Shown: positions 35,733-45,292, numbered from the stretch's first letter. The stretch: DNA of 64,000 bases from Aromatoleum petrolei (GCF_017894385.1 NZ_CP059560.1:3162001-3226000), one strand, 5' to 3'. Numbers and translations are program-made. Notes: generated from the letters alone by a model not told the origin.

Positions 35733-37556
35733 TCAGGCCGCTTCCTTGGCGTCGAGACGGATCTTGACGTAGGAACCCGGGGCGTCTTCCAGCGCCTTCA
35801 GCTTGCCCTTGGCCGGATCGCGCACATCGACCTGCTCCGAGTCGTGCGCGGTGACCCACGCCTGCCAGTCGGTCCACCACGAACCCTGCTGGTGCTCGGC
35901 GCCCTCGAACCACTTGTCGGCGGTATCGGCCAGCTTTGCGGCCGGGTTCAGCCAGTAGCCGTACTTGTTCGCGACGGGCGGATTGACGATGCCCGCGATG
36001 TGGCCGGAGCCGCCCAGGACAAAGCGCACCGGGCCGCCGAAGTTGGTCGCGCCGGTGTAGGTGCTCTTCCACGGAGCGATGTGATCTTCCAGCGTCGAGA
36101 TGAAGTAGCAGGGAACCTTGATCTTGCCGAGGTCGATGGGCACGCCGTCGATCTCGATACCGCCCGGCTGCACGAGGCGGTTTTCCATGTACATCGCGCG
36201 CAGGTAGAAGCTGTGCATCTTCGCCGGCATGCGCGTCGAGTCGGAGTTCCAGTACAGCAGGTCGAAGGGGAAGGGATCCTTGCCCATCAGGTAGTTATTG
36301 ACGACGAAGGACCAGATCAGGTCGTTGGCGCGCATCATGTTGAAGGTGCCTGCCATCTCGGCGCCTTCGAGGTAGCCGCGCTCGAACATCTTCTTCTCGA
36401 GGCTGGACACCTGCTGCTCGTCGATGAACACGCCCAGTTCGCCCGGCTCGGAGAAGTCGGTCATGGTCGTGAAGAACGTCGCTGCGGCGATGCGCTTCTG
36501 CTTCTTGCCCGCGAGGTAGGCGAGCGTCGTTGCCAGCAGTGTGCCGCCCAGGCAGTAGCCGCAGGCGTTCACTTCCTTTTCGCCGGTCTGCTTCTCGATC
36601 GCGTCGAGGGCGGCGATCACGCCTTCGAGCACATAGGACTCGAAGGTCTTGTCCGCCAGGCGCTCGTCCGGGTTCACCCACGAGATCACGAACACCGTGT
36701 GGCCCTGGTCCACGCACCACTTCACGTACGAGTTCTTCTCGCGCAGGTCGAGGATGTAGAACTTGTTGATCCACGGCGGCACGATCAGCAGCGGGCGCTT
36801 GTACGCCTTCTGGGTCGTCGGCGTGTACTGGATAAGCTGCATCATGTCCGTCTGGAACACGACCTTGCCCGGCGTGGTGCCGACGTTCTTGCCCAGTTCG
36901 AAGGCGCTGGTATCGGTCATGCGCACGCGCAACTGGCCGCCACCGTCTTCCATGTCGCGCAGCAGGTTGTTGAGGCCCTTGATCAGGTTCTGGCCGTTGT
37001 TCTTGACCGTCTCGCGGAACACTTCCGGGTTGGTCAGCGCGAAGTTCGACGGCGACAGCGCATCGATGTACTGGCGCGTGTAGAAATTGACCTTCTTCTG
37101 CGTCAGCTCGTCGAGGCCGTCCACGCAGCACACGGTGTCATGCACGTGGCGCGCGGCGATCAGGTAGGACTGCTTGATGAAGTCGAACAGGAAGTGCTCT
37201 TCCCACTGCTCGTCCTTGAAGCGCTTGTCGGCCTTGTCCGGCTCGGCGATCGGCGCGCCGTGCATGCCCATCACGCGCAGCATCGAGTGCTGCCACAGCG
37301 AGAAGTAGTCCCACACCAGGTTCATCTGCGACTGCGCCAGCTTGTACGGGTTGGCCAGCAGCTTGGCCATCATGTCCATGAAGGCCTGCGCGATGCCGAG
37401 CTCGTCGCTGGGGGTCGAGACGCCCCGCTTGAGCTGGCGCTGGACGTGTTCGCTGATGAGGTGCGAGGCGCGCTGGGCGACCTCGGCATAGGTTTTCGCG
37501 ACTTCCTTGGGGTCGGGCAGGTCGGCGAACACGGTCTCGGGTGTTGGTGCGGCCAT
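35733..37556 (-). CDS. phaC: Class I poly(3-hydroxyalkanoate) synthase
   Basis: Polymerises 3-hydroxyacyl-CoA into the storage polyester PHA on granule surfaces. The 607-residue protein has the N-terminal PhaC domain and an alpha/beta-hydrolase core with the lipase-like box GYCLGG holding the catalytic Cys335; the general-base region SGHIAGIVNPP and the DHIAPW aspartate are also present. Length fits class I (no PhaE/PhaR partner). The ATG at 37556 follows AGGAG by 11 bases. phaA/phaB are not adjacent, though a thiolase lies about 3 kb away at 40609. It is 20 bases downstream of the MBL hydrolase on the same strand, so the two form an operon. Confidence 0.93.
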   Translation of the reverse strand: MAAPTPETVFADLPDPKEVAKTYAEVAQRASHLISEHVQRQLKRGVSTPSDELGIAQAFMDMMAKLLANPYKLAQSQMNLVWDYFSLWQHSMLRVMGMHGAPIAEPDKADKRFKDEQWEEHFLFDFIKQSYLIAARHVHDTVCCVDGLDELTQKKVNFYTRQYIDALSPSNFALTNPEVFRETVKNNGQNLIKGLNNLLRDMEDGGGQLRVRMTDTSAFELGKNVGTTPGKVVFQTDMMQLIQYTPTTQKAYKRPLLIVPPWINKFYILDLREKNSYVKWCVDQGHTVFVISWVNPDERLADKTFESYVLEGVIAALDAIEKQTGEKEVNACGYCLGGTLLATTLAYLAGKKQKRIAAATFFTTMTDFSEPGELGVFIDEQQVSSLEKKMFERGYLEGAEMAGTFNMMRANDLIWSFVVNNYLMGKDPFPFDLLYWNSDSTRMPAKMHSFYLRAMYMENRLVQPGGIEIDGVPIDLGKIKVPCYFISTLEDHIAPWKSTYTGATNFGGPVRFVLGGSGHIAGIVNPPVANKYGYWLNPAAKLADTADKWFEGAEHQQGSWWTDWQAWVTAHDSEQVDVRDPAKGKLKALEDAPGSYVKIRLDAKEAA

Positions 37557-37576
37557 TTCTTGTCTTGCTCCTGTTT

Positions 37577-38605
37577 TCAAGCTGTTTTTTCGAATCGGAT
37601 GATGCCTGTCCGGTCGCCCACCTTGCGCACCTCGCCGCGCGCGACGAGGTAGTTGAGGTGTGCAATCGCCTCTCCCATGGCGAACATGACCTGATGGGTG
37701 TCCAACTCACGGGGGAACAGCGTCGATAGCAGTTCCCCTGCGCTGCGGGGGGTCTTGATTTCGTCCAATAGTGCATCGCAGCGTTCACGGTGGTGCACAT
37801 TGAGTTGTTCGATGCGCGCACGGATACCGCGGAACGGATGCCCGTGTGATGGTAGCACGAGCGTATCGTCGGGCAAGTCCTTGAAGCGGTTTAATGATTC
37901 GAGAAACCAGCCGAGCAGGTCGTCTTCCGGCGTGAGGGCGTAAACGCTGATGTTTGTCGAGATGCGCGGTAGCAGCATATCGCCCGAAATGAGCACTCCG
38001 AGCGACTCGCAATACAGGCTCGCGTGTTCGGGGGAATGGCCGAAGCCGACGATCACCCGCCAGTCGTGGGCGCCGATGCGCAACACGTCGCCGTCGAAGA
38101 TGCGCTGGTAGGACTTCGGCAGGGCCGGGACCCCCTTGCGGTACGAATTGCCGCGCTCGCGCAGGGCCCCCTGGCGCCCGGCGTCGAGGCCGTGCGTGGC
38201 GAAGTGCGCGACCATCTCCTCCACGGCTGTGCCCGCGATTTCGTTCCAGATCGCGTGGCCGTTGAAGAACTCGCCCTGCGTCATCTGCACCGGCGCGCCG
38301 TCGCGCTCGGCGAGCCAGGCGGCGAGGCCTAGGTGGTCGGGATGGCTGTGGGTGACGAGGACGCGCGACAGCGGGCGCCGGTCGCGGTCGAGGATGGCGT
38401 TCCAGTTGTCGCGCACCGCGTCGAGGCCGAAGCCGGTGTCGACGACGGCGAGCGCATCGCCGTCGTCCAGCGTCCACAGGTTGATGTGGTTGAGTGCGAA
38501 GGGCAGTGGCATGCGCACCCAGCCCACGCCGGGTGCGATCTGCTTCACTTCGCCCGCCCCCGGGGTTTCGTCGAAGGGGTACTGCAGTTCTCCGCTTGTC
38601 GTCAT
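37577..38605 (-). CDS. Metallo-beta-lactamase-fold hydrolase
   Basis: A 342-residue cytoplasmic hydrolase with the zinc motif THSHPDHLG near residues 85-93, further ligands in GFGHSPEHASLY and SGDMLLPR, and a C-terminal winged-helix-like region (ELDTHQVMFAMGEAIAHLNY). This layout resembles LACTB2/glyoxalase II-like proteins often annotated only as MBL fold. Its tight linkage to phaC and divergence from the LiuR-type regulator suggest a job in acyl-CoA or PHA metabolism, perhaps as a thioesterase, but that is inference. The ATG at 38605 has GGAG 8 bases upstream. Confidence 0.8.
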   Translation of the reverse strand: MTTSGELQYPFDETPGAGEVKQIAPGVGWVRMPLPFALNHINLWTLDDGDALAVVDTGFGLDAVRDNWNAILDRDRRPLSRVLVTHSHPDHLGLAAWLAERDGAPVQMTQGEFFNGHAIWNEIAGTAVEEMVAHFATHGLDAGRQGALRERGNSYRKGVPALPKSYQRIFDGDVLRIGAHDWRVIVGFGHSPEHASLYCESLGVLISGDMLLPRISTNISVYALTPEDDLLGWFLESLNRFKDLPDDTLVLPSHGHPFRGIRARIEQLNVHHRERCDALLDEIKTPRSAGELLSTLFPRELDTHQVMFAMGEAIAHLNYLVARGEVRKVGDRTGIIRFEKTA

Positions 38606-38741
38606 CTGACCGTCTCCGTTGGAGGGGGGCAATCGAGCATTGCCCAAACCCCTGAATTCTGATTAACTTTTTCGCCCTGTCCGGGCAGGTGGGCACGCAA
38701 CGCGCCCGCTCCGGACCGGTTTTACTTCGATCGGTCGGCCA

Positions 38742-39179
38742 ATGGCAAGCGAACAAACCTACACCATCACGGAACTCGCGCGGGAATTCGACGTGACTCC
38801 GCGCGCGATCCGCTTCTACGAGGACCAGGGGCTGCTGAAGCCTTCGCGCGTCGGGCGCACCCGGGTTTACTCGAAGTCCGACCGCACCCGCCTCAAGCTC
38901 ACGCTGCGCGGCAAGCGCCTGGGCCTGTCGCTCGCCGAGATCAAGGAGCTGATCGAGATGCACGGCGGCGTGCGCAACGCGGCCCCCCAACTGCTGCGCT
39001 TCCTCGTCGTGCTCGCCGACCGGCGGGCGGCACTCGAACAGCAGCGCGAGGATATCGAGGCGGTGCTGGGCGAGATCGATTCGCTGGAGCAGCAGTGCTC
39101 CGAACTGCTCGGCCACGACACGTCCCGTGCGGCCGAGGAGCGCGCCGAAGTCGTTCGCCGCATGCGCGCCGGGGCTTGA
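38742..39179 (+). CDS. liuR: MerR-family regulator, LiuR type
   Basis: A 145-residue MerR-type regulator: N-terminal winged helix (YTITELAREFDVTPRAIRF) with the linker YEDQGLL and RVYSKSDRTRLKLTLRGKRLG, then a coiled-coil dimerisation helix at about 90-130. This N-terminus closely follows LiuR, the known regulator of leucine and isovalerate degradation in proteobacteria. It has no Cys metal site in the effector region. The genes downstream (acyl-CoA dehydrogenase, hydratase, HMG-CoA lyase) are the expected targets, and a matching palindrome begins 16 bases after its stop. The symbol is given on family resemblance plus context. Confidence 0.82.
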   Translation: MASEQTYTITELAREFDVTPRAIRFYEDQGLLKPSRVGRTRVYSKSDRTRLKLTLRGKRLGLSLAEIKELIEMHGGVRNAAPQLLRFLVVLADRRAALEQQREDIEAVLGEIDSLEQQCSELLGHDTSRAAEERAEVVRRMRAGA

Positions 39180-39194
39180 TTTTTTTGGCGGTTA

Positions 39195-39212
39195 GTTTAC
39201 GTTGACGTAAAC
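39195..39212. promoter_or_regulatory. LiuR-like operator upstream of the acyl-CoA operon
   Basis: GTTTACGTTGACGTAAAC is a perfect 7-bp inverted repeat around TTGA. Reported LiuR sites are of the same TTTACG/CGTAAA type, as I recall. It lies between liuR and the GNAT-carbonic anhydrase gene, about 217 bases upstream of that start. The rest of 39180-39429 shows no gene. Confidence 0.75.
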
Positions 39213-39429
39213 GTAACAGTAGCAGAAACGGCAGGGCGGGTGAAAGGACGCTTGAGGTTCGGCCGAGCATGAGCTTGGCGCGATGAAGAAAAGCGCCGCC
39301 CGCGTGGCGCGGACCCGGCTCGGACTGTGGCAGCATGGCGGGTTGGTGACGGGGCCTGGCTCCGTCGTGCGACGATAACCCGCGGAGGCCGGCAGGGGCT
39401 TCCGCCTGCGACTGTTCCCGGGAGTGAGG

Positions 39430-40569
39430 ATGGCAGCGAAGCTTCGCATACTGACGGTTGATGACAAGGTCGAACTGGAGCACGTGCGCCAGTTCTTCCG
39501 CAATTACGCGGCATGGCTGTGCGTGGACCTGGGTTTCCAGGGCTTCGGCGAGGAAATGGCGTCGCTGCCGGGCGCGTACTCGGCCCCCGAGGGCCGCCTG
39601 TTCTACGCCGAGCAGGATGGCAAGCCGGCCGGCTGCGTCGGTCTGCGGCCGTTCTCCGAAGGCATCTGCGAGATGAAGCGCCTTTACGTCGAGCCGACGT
39701 TCCGCGGGCTGGGCATCGGTCGCGAACTGGTACTGGCGGCGATCCGCACGGCGAAGTCGCTCGGCTACCGCCGCATAATGCTCGACACCCTGCCGGCCAT
39801 GCGCATCGCGGTGAAGCTGTATCGCGAGATGGGCTTCACCGAGGCGCCGGCGTATTACCCGACGCCGGTCGAAGGCACGCTGTTCCTGGCGCTCGACCTC
39901 GAGAACTGGTCCGAGGAGGAGGTCGCGAACGAAAACCTGTTCCACCTGTTCGATTTCAACCGCGCCTGGGCGCAGCGGATGCAGCAGGTGGACCCCGGCT
40001 TCTTCGAGAAGCTGTCCAAGCTGCAGTCGCCCGAGTACCTGTGGATCGGTTGCTCGGATTCGCGCGTGCCGGCCAACCAGATCATCGGCCTGCTGCCGGG
40101 CGAGGTGTTCGTGCATCGCAACGTGGCGAACGTGGTCGTGCACACCGACCTCAACTGCCTGTCGGTGATCCAGTTCGCGGTCGATGTGCTCAAGGTCAAG
40201 CACATCATGGTCGTCGGCCATTACGGTTGTGGCGGTGTGAAGTCTGCGCTGATGTGCGAGCGGGTCGGTCTCGTGGACCTGTGGCTGCGTCACGTGCAGG
40301 ACGTCCATGTGAAGCACCGCAAGGCCGTCGACGCACTGCCGTCCGAGCTCGCGCACGACCGCTTGTGCGAACTCAATGCGCTCGAACAGGTGGTGAACGT
40401 GTGCCAGACGGTGGTGGTGCAGGACGCATGGCGCCGCGGCCAGCCGCTGACCGTGCATGCGTGGATCTATGGACTGAAGGACGGACTGATGCGCGATCTC
40501 GGTTTGAACGTGCGCCGTTCCGAGGATTTGATGCCGCGTTACGTCGCGGCGCTTGAAGCACTGGCCTGA
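39430..40569 (+). CDS. Fused GNAT acetyltransferase - beta-carbonic anhydrase
   Basis: A 379-residue protein of two domains. Residues ~5-160 form a GNAT acyltransferase with the acetyl-CoA loop in VEPTFRGLGIGREL (87-100). Residues ~168-379 form a complete beta-carbonic anhydrase with zinc ligands Cys208 and Asp210/Arg212 (GCSDSRVPANQI) and His264 and Cys267 (GHYGCGGV). The enzyme would interconvert CO2 and bicarbonate in the cytoplasm; the acyl acceptor of the GNAT part is unknown. It is the first gene after the LiuR-like operator, 39 bases before the thiolase. Bicarbonate supply for a biotin carboxylase of leucine breakdown is a plausible but inferred role. ATG chosen with GGGAG upstream. 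Confidence 0.88.
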   Translation: MAAKLRILTVDDKVELEHVRQFFRNYAAWLCVDLGFQGFGEEMASLPGAYSAPEGRLFYAEQDGKPAGCVGLRPFSEGICEMKRLYVEPTFRGLGIGRELVLAAIRTAKSLGYRRIMLDTLPAMRIAVKLYREMGFTEAPAYYPTPVEGTLFLALDLENWSEEEVANENLFHLFDFNRAWAQRMQQVDPGFFEKLSKLQSPEYLWIGCSDSRVPANQIIGLLPGEVFVHRNVANVVVHTDLNCLSVIQFAVDVLKVKHIMVVGHYGCGGVKSALMCERVGLVDLWLRHVQDVHVKHRKAVDALPSELAHDRLCELNALEQVVNVCQTVVVQDAWRRGQPLTVHAWIYGLKDGLMRDLGLNVRRSEDLMPRYVAALEALA

Positions 40570-40608
40570 GAGCCGGAAAAACCAAGACGCTTTATCAAGG
40601 AGAGAAGC

Positions 40609-41799
40609 ATGAGTGATCCCGTCGTTATCGTTTCCGCCGCGCGTACCCCCATGGGCGGGTTCCAGGGCGAGCTGTCCGGGCTGACCGGCCCGCAGCTCGG
40701 CGCCGTCGCGATCAAGGCCGCCGTCGAGCGCGCCGGGATCTCTCCCGAGCAGGTGCAGGAAGTGCTGATGGGCTGCGTGCTGCCCGCCGGCGTCGGCCAG
40801 GCGCCGGCCCGCCAGGCCGCGCTCGGCGCGGGCCTGCCGTTGTCGGCTGGTTGCACCACCGTCAGCAAGGTGTGCGGCTCGGGCATGAAGGCGACGATGC
40901 TCGCGCACGATCTGCTTGTCGCAGGCACCAACGACGTGATGGTTGCGGGCGGCATGGAGTCGATGTCGAACGCGCCCTACATGCTGCCGAAGGCGCGCGC
41001 CGGCTACCGCCTCGGCCACGGCCAGGTGCTCGACCACATGTTCCTCGATGGCCTCGAAGACAGCTACTCGAAGGAGAACAAGGGCCGCCTGATGGGCACC
41101 TTTGCGGAAGACTGCGCAGGTCACTTCAGCTTCACCCGCGCGGCGCAGGACGAGTTCGCGATCGCCTCGACGACGCGCGCGCAGAACGCGATCAAGGACG
41201 GTTCCTTCGCGTGGGAAGTCGCGCCGGTGACCGTGTCGGGCCGCAAGGGCGATGTCGTCATCGACAAGGACGAGCAGCCGCCGAAAGCGCAGATCGACAA
41301 GATCGCCGGGCTGAAGCCCGCGTTCGCGAAGGACGGCACGGTCACCGCCGCCAACTCCTCGTCGATCTCCGACGGTGCAGCGGCGCTGGTGCTGATGCGC
41401 CGTTCGACCGCCGAGAAGCTCGGCCTCAAGCCGCTGGCGACCATCGTCGGCCATGCGACGCACGCGCAGGAGCCGGCCTGGTTCACGACCGCCCCGGTCG
41501 GCGCGATGCAGAAGGTGCTGGCGAAGGCCGGCTGGACCAAGGATCAGGTCGACCTGTGGGAGATCAACGAGGCCTTCGCGGTCGTCACGATGGCGGCGAT
41601 GAAGGAACTCGACCTGCCGCACGACAAGGTCAACGTGCATGGCGGCGCCTGCGCGCTGGGCCATCCGATCGGTGCCTCGGGCGCGCGCATCCTCGTCACG
41701 CTGCTCGGCGCCCTGCAGAAGTACGGCAAGAAGCGCGGCGTCGCGAGCCTGTGCATCGGCGGCGGCGAAGCGACGGCGGTTGCGGTGGAGCTCGCATAA
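40609..41799 (+). CDS. Acetyl-CoA C-acetyltransferase (thiolase)
   Basis: Thiolase of 396 residues. Catalytic residues are present: nucleophile Cys89 (SKVCGSGMKA), His352 (GACALGHPIGASG) and Cys382 (LCIGGGEAT). It may cleave acetoacetyl-CoA made by the HMG-CoA lyase branch or condense acetyl-CoA towards PHA. Context in the liu-type operon favours a degradative role. An AAGGAGAGAAGC ribosome site precedes the ATG, and the stop directly abuts the ATG of the acyl-CoA dehydrogenase. Confidence 0.93.
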   Translation: MSDPVVIVSAARTPMGGFQGELSGLTGPQLGAVAIKAAVERAGISPEQVQEVLMGCVLPAGVGQAPARQAALGAGLPLSAGCTTVSKVCGSGMKATMLAHDLLVAGTNDVMVAGGMESMSNAPYMLPKARAGYRLGHGQVLDHMFLDGLEDSYSKENKGRLMGTFAEDCAGHFSFTRAAQDEFAIASTTRAQNAIKDGSFAWEVAPVTVSGRKGDVVIDKDEQPPKAQIDKIAGLKPAFAKDGTVTAANSSSISDGAAALVLMRRSTAEKLGLKPLATIVGHATHAQEPAWFTTAPVGAMQKVLAKAGWTKDQVDLWEINEAFAVVTMAAMKELDLPHDKVNVHGGACALGHPIGASGARILVTLLGALQKYGKKRGVASLCIGGGEATAVAVELA

Positions 41800-42933
41800 A
41801 TGATCCTCACGCAAGAACAGGAAATGATCCGCGACTCCCTGCGCGCCTTCGCGCAGGAGCGCCTGGCCCCCTTCGCCGCCGAATGGGACCGCAACCACAC
41901 CTTTCCGCGCGAGGCCTTGAAGGAGCTCGCCGAACTCGGCGCACTGGGGATGGTCGTGCCCGAGCAGTGGGGCGGCGCGGGCATGGACTACGTGAGCCTG
42001 GTGCTCGCGCTGGAGGAGATCGCGGCCGGCGATGGCGCGACCTCGACCATCGTCAGCGTGCAGAACTCGCTCGCCTGCGGCATTCCGAACCGGTACGGCA
42101 ACGACGCGCAGAAGGAAGAGTGGCTGAAGCCGCTCGCGCGTGGCGAGAAGCTCGGCTGCTTCTGCCTGACCGAGCCGCATGTCGGCTCGGACGCGTCGGC
42201 GCTGAAGACCACCGCAGTGCGTGACGGAGATTCGTGGGTCATCAACGGCGTCAAGCAGTTCATCACCACCGGCCGCGAGGCGGATGTGGCGATCGTGTTC
42301 GCCGTCACCGACAAGACCGCCGGCAAGAAGGGCATCTCCTGCTTCCTCGTGCCGACCAACACGCCGGGTTACATCGTCGCGCGCATCGAGGAGAAGATGG
42401 GCCAGAAGGCGTCCGACACCGCGCAGATCCTGTTCGAGAACTGCCGCGTGCCGGCCGGTGCGCTGCTGGGTGCGGAAGGCGAGGGCTACAAGATTGCGCT
42501 GTCCAACCTCGAGGCGGGCCGCATCGGCATCGCCGCGCAGTGCCTCGGCATGGCGCGCGCGGCGCTGGAAGCGGCGGTGAAGTACGCGCACGAGCGCGAG
42601 ACTTTCGGCAAGCCGATCTTCGAGCACCAGGCGGTGAACTTCCGCCTCGCCGACATGGCGACCCAGCTCGAAGCCGCGCGCCAGCTCGTGTGGCACGCCG
42701 CGAGCCTGAAGGACGCCGGCCGTCCGTGCCTCAAGGAAGCCTCGATGGCGAAGCTCTTCGCCTCGGAGATGGCCGAGAAGGTGTGCTCGGACGCGATCCA
42801 GATCCACGGCGGCTACGGTTATGTCAGCGACTTCCCGGTCGAGCGCATCTACCGCGACGTGCGCGTGTGCCAGATCTACGAAGGCGCGAGCGACATCCAG
42901 CGCCTCGTGATCGGTCGCTCGCTGGCCGTCTGA
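41800..42933 (+). CDS. Acyl-CoA dehydrogenase
   Basis: FAD-dependent alpha,beta-dehydrogenase of 377 residues, passing electrons to electron-transfer flavoprotein. The motif [18 protein letters not shown] and the C-terminal [16 protein letters not shown] are typical. The catalytic base is probably Glu361 in [10 protein letters not shown], the short-chain position, and not the shifted position of isovaleryl-CoA dehydrogenase. The best guess is therefore a short- or branched-short-chain (butyryl-, 2-methylbutyryl-like) enzyme and not LiuA. It begins with no gap after the thiolase, so coupling is strong. Confidence 0.9.
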   Translation: MILTQEQEMIRDSLRAFAQERLAPFAAEWDRNHTFPREALKELAELGALGMVVPEQWGGAGMDYVSLVLALEEIAAGDGATSTIVSVQNSLACGIPNRYGNDAQKEEWLKPLARGEKLGCFCLTEPHVGSDASALKTTAVRDGDSWVINGVKQFITTGREADVAIVFAVTDKTAGKKGISCFLVPTNTPGYIVARIEEKMGQKASDTAQILFENCRVPAGALLGAEGEGYKIALSNLEAGRIGIAAQCLGMARAALEAAVKYAHERETFGKPIFEHQAVNFRLADMATQLEAARQLVWHAASLKDAGRPCLKEASMAKLFASEMAEKVCSDAIQIHGGYGYVSDFPVERIYRDVRVCQIYEGASDIQRLVIGRSLAV

Positions 42934-43083
42934 CGCAGCAGTTTCCCGATCCTGCGGGTGCAGGCGCCGGGGGTGTTCTCCCTGCAGCCTCCCTCTAGAT
43001 GCCTCCGGTGTTCCGCGGGATCCTTTTATTCACGACCGACCGGGGCCGCCCAGAGCCCCGGCGATAGAAGGCAGGAGACGAAA

Positions 43084-43875
43084 TTGAACTACGAAACCCT
43101 CGAAATCGTCGTCGAACAGGGCGTCGCGACCGTCTGGATGAACCGTCCGGACGTGCACAACGCGTTCAACGCGCAACTCATCGCGGACATCACCGCGGCC
43201 TGCCGCCAGCTCGACGCCGACGATGCAGTGCGTGTCGTCGTGCTCGCCGGCCGTGGCAAGAGCTTTTCGGCCGGCGCCGACCTCAACTGGATGAAGGCCG
43301 CCGGCGAGGCGAGCGTCGAGGAGAACCTCGCCGACGCGCGCAAGCTCGCCGGCATGTTGCGCACCTTGTCGGAGATGAACAAGCCGACGATCGCGCGCGT
43401 GCAGGGCGCGGCGCTGGGTGGCGGCATGGGGCTCGCGTCGGCGTGCGACATCTGCGTCGCCTCCGACAAGGCCGTGTTCGCGACCTCCGAGGTCAAGTTC
43501 GGCATCATCCCGTCGGCGATCAGCCCCTACGTGATCCGCGCGATCGGCGAGCGGCAGTCGTATCGCTACTTCCAGACCGCGGAGCGCATCTCCGCACAGC
43601 GCGCCGGCGAGATCGGCCTCGCGCACGAGGTCGTCACGGCCGAGGCGCTCGATGCCAAGGTGAGCGAGATCGTGACGGCCCTCCTGCAGGGCGGCCCGAA
43701 ATCTCAGGCTGCGGCGAAGGACCTGATCCGCGCGGTCGCGAACCGGCCGGTGTCGGACGAGCTCGTCGAAGACACTGCGCGCCGCATTTCCAGCCTGCGT
43801 GCGACGCCGGAAGCGAAGGAGGGGCTCGACGCCTTCCTGTCGAAGCGTCCGGCGGCATGGGTTCCGGTGCAGTAG
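43084..43875 (+). CDS. liuC: Enoyl-CoA hydratase, probable methylglutaconyl-CoA hydratase
   Basis: Crotonase-family hydratase of 263 residues with the oxyanion-hole motifs [13 protein letters not shown] and [18 protein letters not shown]. The GADLNWM wording is typical of LiuC/methylglutaconyl-CoA hydratases. The start is the TTG at 43084, which has AGGAG 6 bases before it and gives a normal N-terminus; an upstream frame exists without support. It is followed after 16 bases by HMG-CoA lyase, the next step in leucine breakdown, which supports the call. There is a 150-base gap after the acyl-CoA dehydrogenase. Confidence 0.82.
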   Translation: MNYETLEIVVEQGVATVWMNRPDVHNAFNAQLIADITAACRQLDADDAVRVVVLAGRGKSFSAGADLNWMKAAGEASVEENLADARKLAGMLRTLSEMNKPTIARVQGAALGGGMGLASACDICVASDKAVFATSEVKFGIIPSAISPYVIRAIGERQSYRYFQTAERISAQRAGEIGLAHEVVTAEALDAKVSEIVTALLQGGPKSQAAAKDLIRAVANRPVSDELVEDTARRISSLRATPEAKEGLDAFLSKRPAAWVPVQ

Positions 43876-43891
43876 GGGCGAGGGGGAGATC

Positions 43892-44815
43892 ATGCAACTG
43901 CCGAAAAGTGTACGCATCGTCGACGTCGGCCCGCGCGACGGGCTGCAGAACGAGAAGCAGATTGTGTCGACCGAAACGAAGGTCGAGCTCATCGCGCGGC
44001 TGGCCGATGCCGGCCTCAAGGCGATCGAGGCGACTTCCTTCGTGTCGCCCAAGTGGGTGCCGCAGATGGGCGACAACGCCGAGGTGATGGCGCGCATCGC
44101 GCGCCGTCCCGGTGTCGCCTACCCGGTGCTGACGCCCAACCTGAAAGGCTTCGAGGCCGCGCTCGCGGCCGGTGCGGCCGAGGTCGCGGTGTTCGGCGCG
44201 GCGTCGGAGTCCTTCAGCCAGAAGAACATCAACTGCTCGATCGCCGAATCGCTGGAGCGCTTCCGCCCGGTCACCGAGGCCGCGCGTGCGGCGGGGGTGA
44301 AAGTGCGCGGCTACGTCTCCTGCGTTGCAGGCTGTCCCTATGAGGGACCGGTTGCACCGGAGAAGGTCGCCGAGGTCGCCGCGACGCTGATGGAAATGGG
44401 CTGCTACGAGGTGTCGCTGGGCGACACCATCGGTAGCGGCAACCCGGCGAACATCTCGCGCATGCTCGACGCGGTGATCAAGCGTGTGCCGGTCGAGCGC
44501 CTCGCCGGCCACTATCACGACACCTACGGCATGGCTGCCGCGAACGTCTACGCCTCGCTCGAGATGGGGGTTTCGGTGTTCGATGCCTCCGTCGGCGGCC
44601 TGGGCGGCTGCCCCTATGCGGCGGGCGCGTCCGGCAACGTCGCCACCGAGGATGTCGTGTGGCTGCTGAACGGGCTGGGCATCGACACCGGCATCAATGT
44701 CGAGCGTCTGGTCGACATCGCCGCGTGGATCAGCGGCGTCCTCGGTCGCGAGCCGGCCTCGCGCGTGGCCCGCGCCGTGCTCGCGAAGCGGGCGAAGACG
44801 GGCTGTTCCGGCTGA
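43892..44815 (+). CDS. liuE: Hydroxymethylglutaryl-CoA lyase
   Basis: Cleaves HMG-CoA to acetoacetate and acetyl-CoA, the last step of leucine degradation. The 307-residue TIM-barrel protein has the N-terminal [11 protein letters not shown] metal/substrate motif and the catalytic cysteine loop [15 protein letters not shown] near 229. The ATG at 43892 follows GGGGGAGATC. It is the last recognised gene of the liu-type operon; the carboxylase genes liuB/liuD are absent here. Confidence 0.93.
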   Translation: MQLPKSVRIVDVGPRDGLQNEKQIVSTETKVELIARLADAGLKAIEATSFVSPKWVPQMGDNAEVMARIARRPGVAYPVLTPNLKGFEAALAAGAAEVAVFGAASESFSQKNINCSIAESLERFRPVTEAARAAGVKVRGYVSCVAGCPYEGPVAPEKVAEVAATLMEMGCYEVSLGDTIGSGNPANISRMLDAVIKRVPVERLAGHYHDTYGMAAANVYASLEMGVSVFDASVGGLGGCPYAAGASGNVATEDVVWLLNGLGIDTGINVERLVDIAAWISGVLGREPASRVARAVLAKRAKTGCSG

Positions 44816-44906
44816 CGGCTTTCTGCAACATTGAACTCGAACGGACCGCGGCGGACCAAACAAGACAACGAGCCGCGGCCGATAACCACACACCCCCGAC
44901 CCCGAC

Positions 44907-45113
44907 ATGAGCATCGCATCGCCCTGCATCAACATCTGCCGCATGAGCGCGGCCACCGGCCTGTGCGAAGGCTGTTTCCGCAGCCTCGACGAGATCGCGC
45001 GCTGGAGCCGTAGCGCGGACGCCGACAAGCGGCACATCCTCGAACTCATCGCCCAGCGCCGCGCAAGTTTGGGTGCCGCGGCGCCGACCCTCGCTTCGAC
45101 GGAGGGCGCATGA
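44907..45113 (+). CDS. DUF1289 family protein
   Basis: A 68-residue protein with the DUF1289 cysteine pattern C-x3-C-x8-C-x2-C (Cys7, 11, 20, 23) and the following SLDEIARWS helix. The four cysteines suggest a small zinc or iron-sulfur fold; function is unknown in the family. It overlaps the next gene by 4 bases (ATGA). Confidence 0.82.
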   Translation: MSIASPCINICRMSAATGLCEGCFRSLDEIARWSRSADADKRHILELIAQRRASLGAAAPTLASTEGA

Positions 45114-45292
45114 GCGAGTCGCTGTGCGTCGGCGTGTGCATGATCGACTGGGACTCCGGTGTGTGTCTCGGCTGCGGCCGCACGCCGGAGGAGATCGAAG
45201 GCGTGCCCGTTCCGTCCGTCCCGTCGGAACCGCCTAAGCCCGCGCCGCTGCCCGACAACGTCGCCGTGCAAGTCGGCGAAGGCACCGAATGA
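45110..45292 (+). CDS. Second DUF1289-like small protein
   Basis: A 60-residue protein with exactly the same cysteine spacing as its upstream neighbour (Cys6, 10, 19, 22; C-x3-C-x8-C-x2-C) and a GRTPEEI helix start, but a different, Pro-rich tail. It looks like an old duplication of the DUF1289 gene. It overlaps both neighbours by ATGA junctions, so three genes are translationally coupled. Function unknown. Confidence 0.72.
   Translation: MSESLCVGVCMIDWDSGVCLGCGRTPEEIEGVPVPSVPSEPPKPAPLPDNVAVQVGEGTE

Noticed and set aside
38941..42807. 1288-codon minus-strand frame across liuR, GNAT-CA, thiolase and acyl-CoA dehydrogenase
   Set aside because: Opposite strand of four well-recognised genes; Arg/His/Asp-rich translation with no domain; typical of high-GC third-codon bias.
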